A stretch of DNA of 43,677 bases from an uncultured Oscillospiraceae bacterium. GTDB taxonomy: Bacteria > Bacillota > Clostridia > Oscillospirales > Ruminococcaceae. Location of the stretch: assembly GCA_900539195.1 (NCBI GenBank), contig UQBC01000021.1:1-43677 (forward strand). Reading direction: 5' to 3'. This document shows, piece after piece, positions 9,059 to 16,274 of the stretch. The notes under the pieces were generated by a model. The model was not told the origin of the DNA. It did no database searches and saw only the letters and a list, made by a program, of their open reading frames with translations. Every line of letters starts with the position of its first letter. Positions within the stretch are counted from its first letter, which is position 1. The translations under genes and the position numbers were made by a program.

Positions 9059-10321
9059 TTATTTTGTATGTCTGTTTATGTACTTGCTGTGAAGCTTTGA
9101 ATACATTATCTTCTGACCCGTGTAAAGTCCGTAGTAACCTGACAAGATATAGCTTACCGAGCATGCAGCGGCAAAGAAGATAATTCCCTCTCCGCCGAAC
9201 AGTTCGATACTGAGAAGAAGAGAAGTTACCGGGCAGTTTACCACTCCGCAGAACAGCGAAACAAGTCCCAGTGCGGCGGTGAACTGCGGCGGCAGACCGA
9301 AAAGCGTTCCGAACAGATTGCCGAACGTTGCTCCGATAAAGAATGACGGTACTATCTCACCGCCTTTATAACCGCCTGCTATAGTGATGACGGTAAATAC
9401 AAGCTTCAGTGCGAACGCTTCGGGGCGTGTAGTGCCTGTCATAGCGTCCATTATGATATTCATTCCTGCACCGTTATAATCCGTGCCGAATATCAGCGTC
9501 AGTATCACGATAACACAGCCGCTGGCAAAAATTCTGATATAGCTGTTCTTTATTTTCGATGACAACAGCTTTGACAGCTTGTGCAGTGAAAAGCAGAATA
9601 TTATGCTGAGCAGAGCTGTACCTACGCCCAATATCATAGCAAACGCTACATTTACGATGTTGACCTCAGGTACCGGTATTTTATAAACAACCGGTACAAT
9701 TCCGAACAGCCGTGATATGCCCAGTGCCACAACAGCGGAGAAGAAGCACGGAACAATAGCGGAGTAGTAGAATACTCCGACGCTGATTACCTCCATCGCA
9801 AAGAAAGTTGCGGTGACCGGTGTTCCGAAAAGAGCGGAGAACAGTCCGCTCATGCCGCACATAACAAGAAGATTTCCGTTGCGCTCGTCCATCTTAAGAA
9901 GCCTTGCGATTTCAGCAGAAAGTCCGCCGCCTATCTGTAATGCCGCACCCTCACGTCCTGCCGAACCGCCGAACAGATGAGTGATAAATGCCGAGATAAA
10001 AATGAGCGGTGCCATTCTGACGGGAATTTTACCTTCGGTTCTTATCGATGTGATTATTATATTAGTACCGGGATCGTTTTTCAGTCCGCAGATACTATAA
10101 AGGAATACGATTGCAAGTCCGGCTACCGGCAGAAAGTACACCATAAATGAATGCCCTGTGCGGAACTCTGTGGCAAATTCCATACACAGATGGAACAGCG
10201 AGCCGATAACACCGCAGCAAAGTCCGGTTATCCCCGAAAGAACAAGCCACTTGAAAAAAGTTTTCAGCGTTATGTATAGTCGTTCGCTGCGTATACGCAG
10301 ATGATTCAATAATTTATTCAT
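9059..10321 (-). CDS. ClC-family anion carrier, fluoride (CLC-F)-like
   Basis: 420 aa with about ten hydrophobic segments. GGSAGREGAA carries the gating glutamate E124. PGTNIII takes the place of the GSGIP chloride motif, and GGYKGGEIVPSFFIGATFGN gives the late anion-binding helix. The KGGEIVPxFFIGATFG form and loss of GSGIP are typical of the CLC-F branch, which exports fluoride against protons. That branch usually has GREGT; here it is GREGA, so ion specificity is an inference. The start codon overlaps the birA stop by one base (TAATG) with AGGGG upstream, so translation should be coupled to birA. No fluoride riboswitch is visible before birA. Confidence 0.85.
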   Translation of the reverse strand: MNKLLNHLRIRSERLYITLKTFFKWLVLSGITGLCCGVIGSLFHLCMEFATEFRTGHSFMVYFLPVAGLAIVFLYSICGLKNDPGTNIIITSIRTEGKIPVRMAPLIFISAFITHLFGGSAGREGAALQIGGGLSAEIARLLKMDERNGNLLVMCGMSGLFSALFGTPVTATFFAMEVISVGVFYYSAIVPCFFSAVVALGISRLFGIVPVVYKIPVPEVNIVNVAFAMILGVGTALLSIIFCFSLHKLSKLLSSKIKNSYIRIFASGCVIVILTLIFGTDYNGAGMNIIMDAMTGTTRPEAFALKLVFTVITIAGGYKGGEIVPSFFIGATFGNLFGTLFGLPPQFTAALGLVSLFCGVVNCPVTSLLLSIELFGGEGIIFFAAACSVSYILSGYYGLYTGQKIMYSKLHSKYINRHTK

Positions 10322-11322
10322 TATAACCCCTGTCCCTCTCTGACCGAAACCTCGGCAGAGGATAATGTATGTGTATTTCCTGTGTTATCTTTTACTATAA
10401 GCCGTGCGTTTGTGTCTATATCAATAGCGGTAGCATAGTATTCCTCATTTGATGAAATAACCTTTATCCGCTTTCCGAGTACTACCGAATAACGCTTGTA
10501 TTCCTCTATCAGCTTTTCTATCGAAGTATGGCTATAGATGTCAAAGAAGTTGTTCAGAATTTCTGCCGACAAGGAGCATTTAAGCTCGTTTCCCGCAACC
10601 TTATCTGAATAAAGACTGGAGGCAATGTCGGAAATCTCGGACGGGAAACCGCCCTTTGGACGGTTGATATTGATACCAAGTCCCATTACTGCGTATTGCA
10701 GGCTTCCGCTTTCAAAATCCGTTACCGCTTCTGTAAGAATACCGCAGACCTTTTTTCCGTCAAGCATTATATCATTGACCCACTTTATACCTGCGTCTAT
10801 TCCGCATATTTTTTTGATTGCTCTCACGACCGATACAGCCGCACCTGCGGTTATAAAAAAAGCCTTATCGGCTTTGAATTCGGGGCGGAGAAGTATCGAC
10901 ATATAGATACCGCTGTCGGCGGGAGAGTAGAAGCTCTTACCGTGTCTGCCCCTGCCCTTTGTTTGCTCGTTTGCGATAAGTACTGTCTTATCGGGAGCGC
11001 CGTTTTCGGCAGAAGAACGGAGAAGCGTGTTTGTCGAAGTTACTTTGTCTTTTATTGTTATGTCGGCATCGGCGGCTGATTTTTTCAGAAGTTGTTTTAT
11101 CCTGAGTGTGCCGTAACGGGTGAAATCATCGGTTTCTCCGCCTGACAGCAGATAGCCCTTGTTCTGCACGGCGTCAATTATAAATCCGTCTGCCCTTAAA
11201 GTGTTTATAGCTTTCCAGACGGCATTACGGCTGACGTAAAGCTGTTTTGATATATCCTCGCCCGAAATATAGTCGCCTTTACTGCTCATAAGTATCAGCA
11301 GAACCTGTTCTTTTAATTTCAT
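10321..11322 (-). CDS. birA: Biotin protein ligase / biotin repressor BirA
   Basis: 333 aa, usual length for the bifunctional form. Residues 1-60 are a winged helix-turn-helix (ISGEDISKQLYVSRNAVWKA). The ligase core has the biotinyl-AMP loop GRGRHGKSF at 123-131 and KWVND at 180-184, with K190-K191 further on, then a small C-terminal SH3-like domain. It activates biotin with ATP and attaches it to the lysine of carrier proteins. The biotin carrier encoded at 17701-18066 is the obvious local substrate. The DNA-binding domain predicts repression of biotin genes and perhaps of itself; see the inverted repeat at 11342-11370. A weak AAAGG lies upstream of the ATG. Confidence 0.95.
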   Translation of the reverse strand: MKLKEQVLLILMSSKGDYISGEDISKQLYVSRNAVWKAINTLRADGFIIDAVQNKGYLLSGGETDDFTRYGTLRIKQLLKKSAADADITIKDKVTSTNTLLRSSAENGAPDKTVLIANEQTKGRGRHGKSFYSPADSGIYMSILLRPEFKADKAFFITAGAAVSVVRAIKKICGIDAGIKWVNDIMLDGKKVCGILTEAVTDFESGSLQYAVMGLGININRPKGGFPSEISDIASSLYSDKVAGNELKCSLSAEILNNFFDIYSHTSIEKLIEEYKRYSVVLGKRIKVISSNEEYYATAIDIDTNARLIVKDNTGNTHTLSSAEVSVREGQGL

Positions 11323-11341
11323 ATTGAGAATTACCTTTCAC

Positions 11342-11370
11342 TGTCAACCAAAAGCGGTATGCGGTTGACA
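11342..11370 (-). promoter_or_regulatory. Possible BirA operator upstream of birA
   Basis: Two perfect 8-bp inverted arms (TGTCAACC and GGTTGACA) are separated by 13 bases, 20 bases before the birA start. The arms fit the known BirA box (TTGTNAACC...GGTTNACAA), whose spacer is usually 14-16. The short spacer keeps this tentative. No good promoter pair was found around it. Confidence 0.45.
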
Positions 11371-11382
11371 ATACGGATATTT

Positions 11383-11406
11383 AAAACCGCAGAACGTGTC
11401 TGCGGT
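11383..11406 (-). terminator. Terminator after apbC
   Basis: An 8-bp stem (ACCGCAGA with TCTGCGGT, loop of 5) is followed on the minus strand by TTTAAAT. It sits 19 bases past the apbC stop. Confidence 0.6.
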
Positions 11407-11424
11407 CATGATGTTAAAAACGGA

Positions 11425-12249
11425 TTACAGCTTTTCGAGCATATCTGACGTTTCATCAAGCCAGTCGCCCTCGTAAAGCTCGATAAGACCTTTATCGCAA
11501 GCCGCCGCTAATTTCGGGTTGATCGGCATTCTCGCAATATTTTTGATATCGTACTTTGCGGCAACTTCTTCAATGTGGCTTTCACCGAAAATGCTGTGTC
11601 TTGACTTGCAGTCGGGACATTCGTAGTATGACATATTTTCTACAATGCCGAGTACCGGTACGTTCATCATTTCAGCCATTTTAACAGCTTTGCCGACGAT
11701 CATCGAAACAAGCTCCTGAGGAGAAGTTACAACGATAATTCCGTCAATGGGAAGTGACTGGAACACCGTCAGCGGAACATCGCCTGTTCCGGGCGGCATA
11801 TCAACAAACATATAGTCAACATCGTTCCATATTACATCAGTCCAGAACTGCTTTACTGTATTGGCAATGACAGGACCTCTCCACACAACAGGGTCTGTTT
11901 CATCGGGTAAAAGCAGGTTTACTGACATTACTTCAATGCCGGTCTTTGTCATAACAGGGTAGATGCCTGTGTTGTCGCCTGTTGCCTTTTCGTGCAGACC
12001 GAAAGCCTTGGGGATAGACGGACCTGTTATATCTGCGTCGAGCACAGCGGTCTTGAAGCCTTTTCTCTGCATGGTTACAGCCATCAGTGAAGTAACCATT
12101 GACTTGCCTACGCCGCCCTTACCGCTTACTATGCCTATTACCTTCTTTATATGTGACAGCTCATGAGGCTTTTCAAGAAAGCTCTGAGGTGTCGTTCTTT
12201 CGCCGCAGTTTTGCGAGCAAGAACTGCAGTCGTGAGTACATTCGCTCAT
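11425..12249 (-). CDS. apbC: Mrp/NBP35-family Fe-S cluster carrier ATPase
   Basis: 274 aa. The P-loop is the deviant Walker A GKGGVGKS (about 44-51), followed by DADITGPSIPKAFG and the Walker B region FVDMPPGTGD. The N-terminus has a CxxxCxxC-type cluster (CTHDCSSCSQNC), as in NBP35-like members. A conserved ECPDC CxxC near residue 212 should hold the bridging 4Fe-4S cluster at the dimer interface. It assembles or transfers Fe-S clusters to apoproteins in the cytosol. It is monocistronic by appearance, with its own promoter and terminator. AAAGGA stands 9 bases before ATG. Confidence 0.93.
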   Translation of the reverse strand: MSECTHDCSSCSQNCGERTTPQSFLEKPHELSHIKKVIGIVSGKGGVGKSMVTSLMAVTMQRKGFKTAVLDADITGPSIPKAFGLHEKATGDNTGIYPVMTKTGIEVMSVNLLLPDETDPVVWRGPVIANTVKQFWTDVIWNDVDYMFVDMPPGTGDVPLTVFQSLPIDGIIVVTSPQELVSMIVGKAVKMAEMMNVPVLGIVENMSYYECPDCKSRHSIFGESHIEEVAAKYDIKNIARMPINPKLAAACDKGLIELYEGDWLDETSDMLEKL

Positions 12250-12291
12250 AATTTTGTTTCCTTTCGATCAGCAAAAGCCGTTTATGTTGTA

Positions 12292-12320
12292 AGTATACCA
12301 CTATTATGCCGAAAAATCAA
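12292..12320 (-). promoter_or_regulatory. Promoter of apbC
   Basis: On the minus strand, TTGATT (12315-12320), a 17-bp spacer and TATACT (12292-12297), 43 bases before the start codon. Confidence 0.65.
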
Positions 12321-12365
12321 GGCAGGATGCTAAAAAAGACTTAATTTGTCCGATTTTGAGATGCA

Positions 12366-12398
12366 AAAATAACCACCTGCCGTACAGGCAGGCGGTTA
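12366..12398 (-). terminator. Terminator after the acidic zinc-ribbon gene
   Basis: A 12-bp stem with one mismatch (TAACCACCTGCC against GGCAGGCGGTTA, loop GTACA) runs into TTTTTG on the minus strand, just past the stop at 12412. Confidence 0.85.
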
Positions 12399-12411
12399 CT
12401 GTCAAATCTGA

Positions 12412-12864
12412 TTATTCGTGGTCGTGGTGGCAACCGCAATCGCATTCCTCGTCCTCTAAGCAGCTGAGGTCAAACTCAAGTGTTTCACCACAGTTAGGGC
12501 AGGGAATTTCGCCTGACTGGATAACATCAAAGTCAACCGTTATGGTGTTACCGCAGCTGGGGCAGGTAACTTCGTACATATCATCATCGAAGTCCTCGTC
12601 ACAGCAGTCGTCACAATCACAGTCATCGTAATCGTCCTCATCTTCGCCGTAAACAACATCTTCGAGGCAGTCAACGCTTTCTTCCATATCTGTCATAACG
12701 TCAGCTACATCGTTCAGTTCTTCGTCTATATCGCCGAGTGTCAGCGCAATATCGTCAAGTACGTCAACGATAGCGGCGAGCACTTTGCCTTCCTTTGTTG
12801 AATCATCTACACCCAGACCTTCTGCAAGTCCCTTGATGTATGATACCTTTTCTGCAACTGTCAT
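12412..12864 (-). CDS. CD1247-type acidic zinc-ribbon protein
   Basis: 150 aa. Residues 1-65 match the N-terminal domain described for C. difficile CD1247 and other Clostridia (VAEKVSYIKGLAEGLGVDDSTKEGK...), predicted helical and acidic. A run of Asp, Glu and Cys follows (about 72-95). Then comes a zinc ribbon with CPSCG and CPNCG pairs separated by about 20 residues, and a C-terminal CDCGCHHDHE tail that could bind metal. AGGAGG lies before ATG. The gene is 55 bp downstream of efp on the same strand and may be read through from it. Function is unknown; a metal-dependent regulatory or scaffold role is only a guess. Confidence 0.8.
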   Translation of the reverse strand: MTVAEKVSYIKGLAEGLGVDDSTKEGKVLAAIVDVLDDIALTLGDIDEELNDVADVMTDMEESVDCLEDVVYGEDEDDYDDCDCDDCCDEDFDDDMYEVTCPSCGNTITVDFDVIQSGEIPCPNCGETLEFDLSCLEDEECDCGCHHDHE

Positions 12865-12919
12865 AGTAAAAATCCTCCTTTTACTTTCTGTAGTTACATA
12901 TAGTAATCACGTTCTGAGA

Positions 12920-13486
12920 TTACTTGTTTGTAACACGCTCCATATATTCACCTGTTCTTGTATCGATACGGATAATATCGCCGATTTCAACGAACAGAGG
13001 AACACGGATTTCAGCGCCTGTTTCAAGAGTAGCGGGCTTAGTTACGTTTGTAGCTGTATCGCCTCTGAAACCGGGGTCTGTATCTGTAATTTCAAGCTCT
13101 ACAAAGTTGGGGGGCTCTACGCCGAATACCTTACCCTTGTAAGAGAGAATTTTACATACCATATTTTCCTTAACAAACTTGAAGTTGTCTGAAAGCTCTG
13201 CCTTGTTTATCGGTACATCTTCGTAAGTTTCGGAATCCATGAAGTGATAAAGGTCACCGTCGTTATAGGTGTACTCCATATCCTTTCTCTCAACGTATGC
13301 TGTGGGGAACTTAGCTGTGGGGTTGTAGGACTTTTCAACTACCGAACCCGTAATTACGTTTCTGATCTTGGTTCTTACGAAAGCGGCACCTTTACCGGGC
13401 TTTACGTGCTGGAACTCAATGATCTGCATTACGTTGCCGTCCTCTTCAAAGGTCATGCCGTTTCTGAAATCGCCTGCTGTGATCAT
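12920..13486 (-). CDS. efp: Translation elongation factor P
   Basis: 188 aa, normal length. Three beta-barrel domains: KOW-like (1-65), OB (66-128) and C-terminal OB (129-188, ending in GDIIRIDTRTGEYMERV). The tip loop is HVKPGKGAAFVR with lysine 32 at the position modified in many bacteria. EF-P binds ribosomes stalled at polyproline and speeds peptide bond formation. No modification enzyme (EpmA/B, YmfI) is in the window. GGAGG lies 10 bases before ATG, behind a promoter at 13591-13619. Confidence 0.97.
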   Translation of the reverse strand: MITAGDFRNGMTFEEDGNVMQIIEFQHVKPGKGAAFVRTKIRNVITGSVVEKSYNPTAKFPTAYVERKDMEYTYNDGDLYHFMDSETYEDVPINKAELSDNFKFVKENMVCKILSYKGKVFGVEPPNFVELEITDTDPGFRGDTATNVTKPATLETGAEIRVPLFVEIGDIIRIDTRTGEYMERVTNK

Positions 13487-13590
13487 ATTTTAAAATACCT
13501 CCGTATATTTTATCGGGTTTATGCGGAAAATACCGCCGCTGAAAGTCGTTTTTTGTTTTTAATCTCTCAGCCCCATATTCTATCTATTAT

Positions 13591-13619
13591 ATTTTACATT
13601 ATTCCGACCGTAATTGCAA
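13591..13619 (-). promoter_or_regulatory. Promoter of efp
   Basis: Minus strand TTGCAA (13614-13619), 17-bp spacer and TAAAAT (13591-13596). The implied 5' leader of about 95 bases shows no riboswitch I recognise. Confidence 0.65.
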
Positions 13620-13940
13620 TACCTTTTTGAAAATTTTTATCAATTCGTGCTGTGCATTCTGTTTTCTTTATTACCTTGACAGTTTTGAAGCATCGCATTT
13701 CAACGGAAGAAATTTTCAATTAAGCAAATTAAGCTATTATTTTGCCTAAATTTCTGTGTAACGATGTTACAATAGGTCAATATGTGGAAAATGCGTGGTG
13801 ATGTTTGTGCATTATCAACAAAAAAGCAAAGCTGCTTTGTTGAGTTTGCCTATTGAATATAAAAACGTTTTCATTTATAATGAAGATAGCAAATTTTATA
13901 TTTGTGCAAACGCAAAACGAAATTAATGGAGGACATTAAA
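13620..13940. other. Upstream region of the surface protein gene
   Basis: AT-rich non-coding DNA between two divergent promoters. It holds a perfect inverted repeat TGTAAC-GAT-GTTACA (13757-13771), a possible operator about 80 bp before the -35 box. A hairpin (CAACAAA ... TTTGTTG, 13816-13842) ends 10 bases before the -35 box. No coding region is seen. Confidence 0.5.
13853..13881 (+). promoter_or_regulatory. Promoter of the surface protein gene
   Basis: TTGAAT (13853-13858), 17-bp spacer and TATAAT (13876-13881). The GGAGGA ribosome site is at 13928-13933. Confidence 0.8.
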
Positions 13941-14783
13941 ATGAAGTTAAGAAAAATTATGGCAGGCATTGTTGCTGCATCAGTAGCAGGTACGATGGCT
14001 GTTGCAGCATCAGCACAGTATGATGCATCCGTTATGTACGCTGACGCTGACTGGTATCCCTCAATTATGGATGCTACCGGCCACACAGAAGGCTCAGACG
14101 GTACAGTCACAGAGTGGACAGCAGGCACTGCAGAAGTTACTAAGGACGGTACATACACAGTATCTATCGCTGACATCAAGGCTTCCGCTGTTGATGAAGA
14201 AACAGGCGAAGAAACAATGGCTGCTGTAACAGCTGAGGGTGCTATGGTTTTCAATGTTGATATTGCTGACCTCGCTAAGGATTTAGGCATAGGCGTTGAC
14301 GCTGAAGGCTATGATGGTCTCAAGACCGGCGCTGAGAAGATGGAATTCGCTAAGTCAAAGGGTGTTAATGTAACAGACGTTAAGATTACACAGGTTAAGG
14401 ACGGCGAAACAACAGAAATCGCTGTTGATTCCAGCAAGGTTCTCTTCGGTGATATCGAAGGTAAGGGCAAGTTCCGTATTGAACTTTACAACGAATACGG
14501 TGATACAAAGAATGATGCTCCTTTAAAGGTTTCGGACATCTACTTCAATGAGGGCCTGAATGTTACATTCACAATCTCAGGTATCGACGCTATCCTGAAC
14601 GGCGGCAGCACAACTCCTGACGAAACAGAAGCTCCCGCTACAGACGCTCCCGCTACAGACGCTCCTACAACAGGCGATTCTTCAAAGCCCAACTCAAACA
14701 CAGGTGTTGAAGGCGTAGCAGCAGTTGCAGGCGTTGCTGTCGTAGCTGCAGGTGCAGTTATCGTTGCTAAGAAGAGAAAGTAA
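13941..14783 (+). CDS. Secreted cell-surface protein with atypical sorting signal
   Basis: I start at the ATG at 13941 because it follows GGAGGA by 7 bases and begins a good signal peptide; longer in-frame starts have neither. The 280-aa product has a signal peptide cleaved after ASA (residue 25). A soluble domain of about 195 residues, beta-rich, has no family I recognise. A TPDETEAPATDAPATDAPTTG linker-like tract follows (about 225-245). The end is NSNTG (251-255), a hydrophobic segment and a KKRK tail. That layout is a cell-wall sorting signal, but the motif resembles NPxTG rather than LPxTG. Codons are biased to AAG, GCT and ACA, suggesting high expression. It has its own promoter and terminator. 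Confidence 0.85.
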   Translation: MKLRKIMAGIVAASVAGTMAVAASAQYDASVMYADADWYPSIMDATGHTEGSDGTVTEWTAGTAEVTKDGTYTVSIADIKASAVDEETGEETMAAVTAEGAMVFNVDIADLAKDLGIGVDAEGYDGLKTGAEKMEFAKSKGVNVTDVKITQVKDGETTEIAVDSSKVLFGDIEGKGKFRIELYNEYGDTKNDAPLKVSDIYFNEGLNVTFTISGIDAILNGGSTTPDETEAPATDAPATDAPTTGDSSKPNSNTGVEGVAAVAGVAVVAAGAVIVAKKRK

Positions 14784-14820
14784 TTTCTGTTCACGGTAAA
14801 GTACATTAAAATGTAACATA

Positions 14821-14851
14821 AGCCCATGCGTTTCGGTGCGTGGGCTTTTTG
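14821..14851 (+). terminator. Terminator of the surface protein gene
   Basis: A 10-bp stem including two G-U pairs (AGCCCATGCG with TGCGTGGGCT, loop TTTCGG) is followed by TTTTTG, 38 bases after the stop. Confidence 0.9.
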
Positions 14852-15687
14852 TATATGATTTTTCATAAAGCAACGGGAGCGGTTGTGATACAATTTCTCA
14901 GCTTATCATGTTTCACTGAAATTGCAATGCAACATATTGTAAAAAAGTCAGAACAATAAATATTGTGCTAGCATCGCTGAAAACAGTTTCTGTGCCAATA
15001 AGCTGTTAATAATTCCGTGAGTTTATCAGTGCAACTGCACTGTCACCGACTATCCAAAAAGAACGCTGCTATCCTGAGATATCTGTACTAAAATGGAACT
15101 AAGTGAGCGTCAGCGACCCGCTTATACAAACGTTTAAAACTCAGTCGTTTGTGTGTCTTATCGCCAACACAATTCTTGGCTTATGAACGCTTTGTTGGTT
15201 TCGCATCCTAGCGAAACTTTGGGCGTTCAACTTCGGGCATCCTTGCCCGTCCCTTGCTAAAGGGAGCTGGCTTGCGGCAAAGTTATATCGTCATATTTCG
15301 CACCAACATTTGCAATATCATTAACGTTAAAATCAATTCATCTTTATCTGCCGCAAGACTGAGGGATCGCTTGCTTCTACCCTCATCGTTACAATGAACA
15401 TAAGAGAAACTTTATTACATTTTATACTGAGAAGTGCTACCCGACAAACAGCACAATCGGTAGCTTGCTATCAATGTTAGAACCCGTCTTCACAAGCATA
15501 TGCGCACGTCTTTTCGGCAAATTTTGCCGCAGACTGTGTTAAAAATCCTTGCCGGGCGAAAGCCCGCCTGCGGATTTTTGCCTACTCTGCAACAAAATTA
15601 TGCTCGAAAATCCGCACACATTTCTTATGAAGATAGGTTCTTAATTACTAAAACGGTATATCAAAAGTCCACTAAAAACAACATACC
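14852..15687. other. Non-coding hairpin-rich intergenic region
   Basis: No credible gene over about 840 bases. 15127-15265 holds several stem-loops in series: CAAACG/CGTTTG (15127-15151), a nested structure GAACGC[GTTTCGC/GCGAAAC]GCGTTC (15185-15228), CGGGCA/TGCCCG (15234-15249) and TCCCTT/AAGGGA (15250-15265). Longer arms CTTGCGGCA (15271-15279) and TGCCGCAAG (15349-15357) enclose about 70 bases. The GGGAGCTGGCTTGCGGC...GCCGCAAGACTGAGGGA layout resembles dispersed intergenic repeats of gut Clostridia (recalled, not checked). A 65-codon open frame at 15500-15697 lacks a ribosome site and I treat it as spurious. Confidence 0.55.
15541..15579. repeat. Symmetrical hairpin with A-run and T-run
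   Basis: AAAAATCC (15541-15548) pairs with GGATTTTT (15572-15579). Inside it, CGGGC-GAAA-GCCCG forms a GNRA-capped stem. The structure works as a bidirectional terminator in form, but no gene ends close to it, so it may be part of a dispersed repeat. Confidence 0.55.
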
Positions 15688-15735
15688 AAAAAAGTGAGCC
15701 GTGCGCACTATTTTTTGCGCTTCGACTCACTTTTT
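15688..15735. terminator. Bidirectional terminator after the RNHCP gene
   Basis: AAAAAGTGAG (15689-15698) pairs with CTCACTTTTT (15726-15735), with an inner GCGCA/TGCGC stem (15703-15707 and 15716-15720). It lies 33 bases beyond the stop of the minus-strand gene at 15769. Confidence 0.8.
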
Positions 15736-15768
15736 CTTTTTCTGGTTGTGTCACAGCCCCGAACTTGT

Positions 15769-16209
15769 TTACTTATTATCCTTGCCGAAAGGTGTTGATA
15801 AAGCACTGAGCGGGAAAGGCGGATTTGCAAGCGGTTTGCAGGCAAGCGATAACAGCAGATATTCGTTATCGTCAGCCGCTATCCTGTTTATTTTAAGCTC
15901 GCCGCATTTCTTACAGCGGTGTATCAGCGCCCATTCACCGTCGGGACGGACATAAATGCTGATAGGCTCCATTATCCCTCCGCAATCGGCTGAGCGGTCG
16001 CCGGGTATGTTGTCAAGATGTATGCTTGATAAGCAGTGGGGGCAATGATTACGGTTGTTTGTGCCGCAGTCCCTGACTGTAATGAATTTTCCGCAGGCTT
16101 TGCAGTTAAAGCCCTCGTCCTGCGTTCCGTCATCGGTTACTACAGTGTGATATTCGGTTTCTTTGTGTATATTCTTTACGGGTTCGTCTGTGCGTCTGCG
16201 TCTGTTCAT
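15769..16209 (-). CDS. RNHCP-domain protein (zinc-ribbon pair)
   Basis: 146 aa. The signature RNHCPHCLSSIHLD at about 73-86 is that of the RNHCP family. It is preceded by CKACGKF (about 37-43) and followed by HRCKKCGELKINRI (about 107-120), so three Cys pairs can bind zinc. The N-terminal 30 residues are basic (MNRRRRTD) then acidic. The function of this family is not established; nucleic-acid binding is a common guess. A partial AAAGGA stands upstream of ATG. The gene lies just past the terminator of the carboxyltransferase operon, so it needs its own promoter, which I could not identify. Confidence 0.8.
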   Translation of the reverse strand: MNRRRRTDEPVKNIHKETEYHTVVTDDGTQDEGFNCKACGKFITVRDCGTNNRNHCPHCLSSIHLDNIPGDRSADCGGIMEPISIYVRPDGEWALIHRCKKCGELKINRIAADDNEYLLLSLACKPLANPPFPLSALSTPFGKDNK

Positions 16210-16232
16210 ATTTCCGTCCTTTTCAGATTATT

Positions 16233-16261
16233 AAAAACGGCAGGTGTATTTCAACCTGCCG
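16233..16261 (-). terminator. Terminator of the carboxyltransferase operon
   Basis: CGGCAGGT (16238-16245) pairs with ACCTGCCG (16254-16261), followed on the minus strand by TTTTTAAT, 14 bases after the stop of the 5S-like gene. Confidence 0.9.
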
Positions 16262-16274
16262 CAGTTAAATTAAA

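Noticed and set aside
15500..15697. 65-codon plus-strand open frame
   Set aside because: No ribosome site, overlaps strong hairpins and the following terminator, and has no recognisable domain. Treated as a chance frame in repeat DNA.
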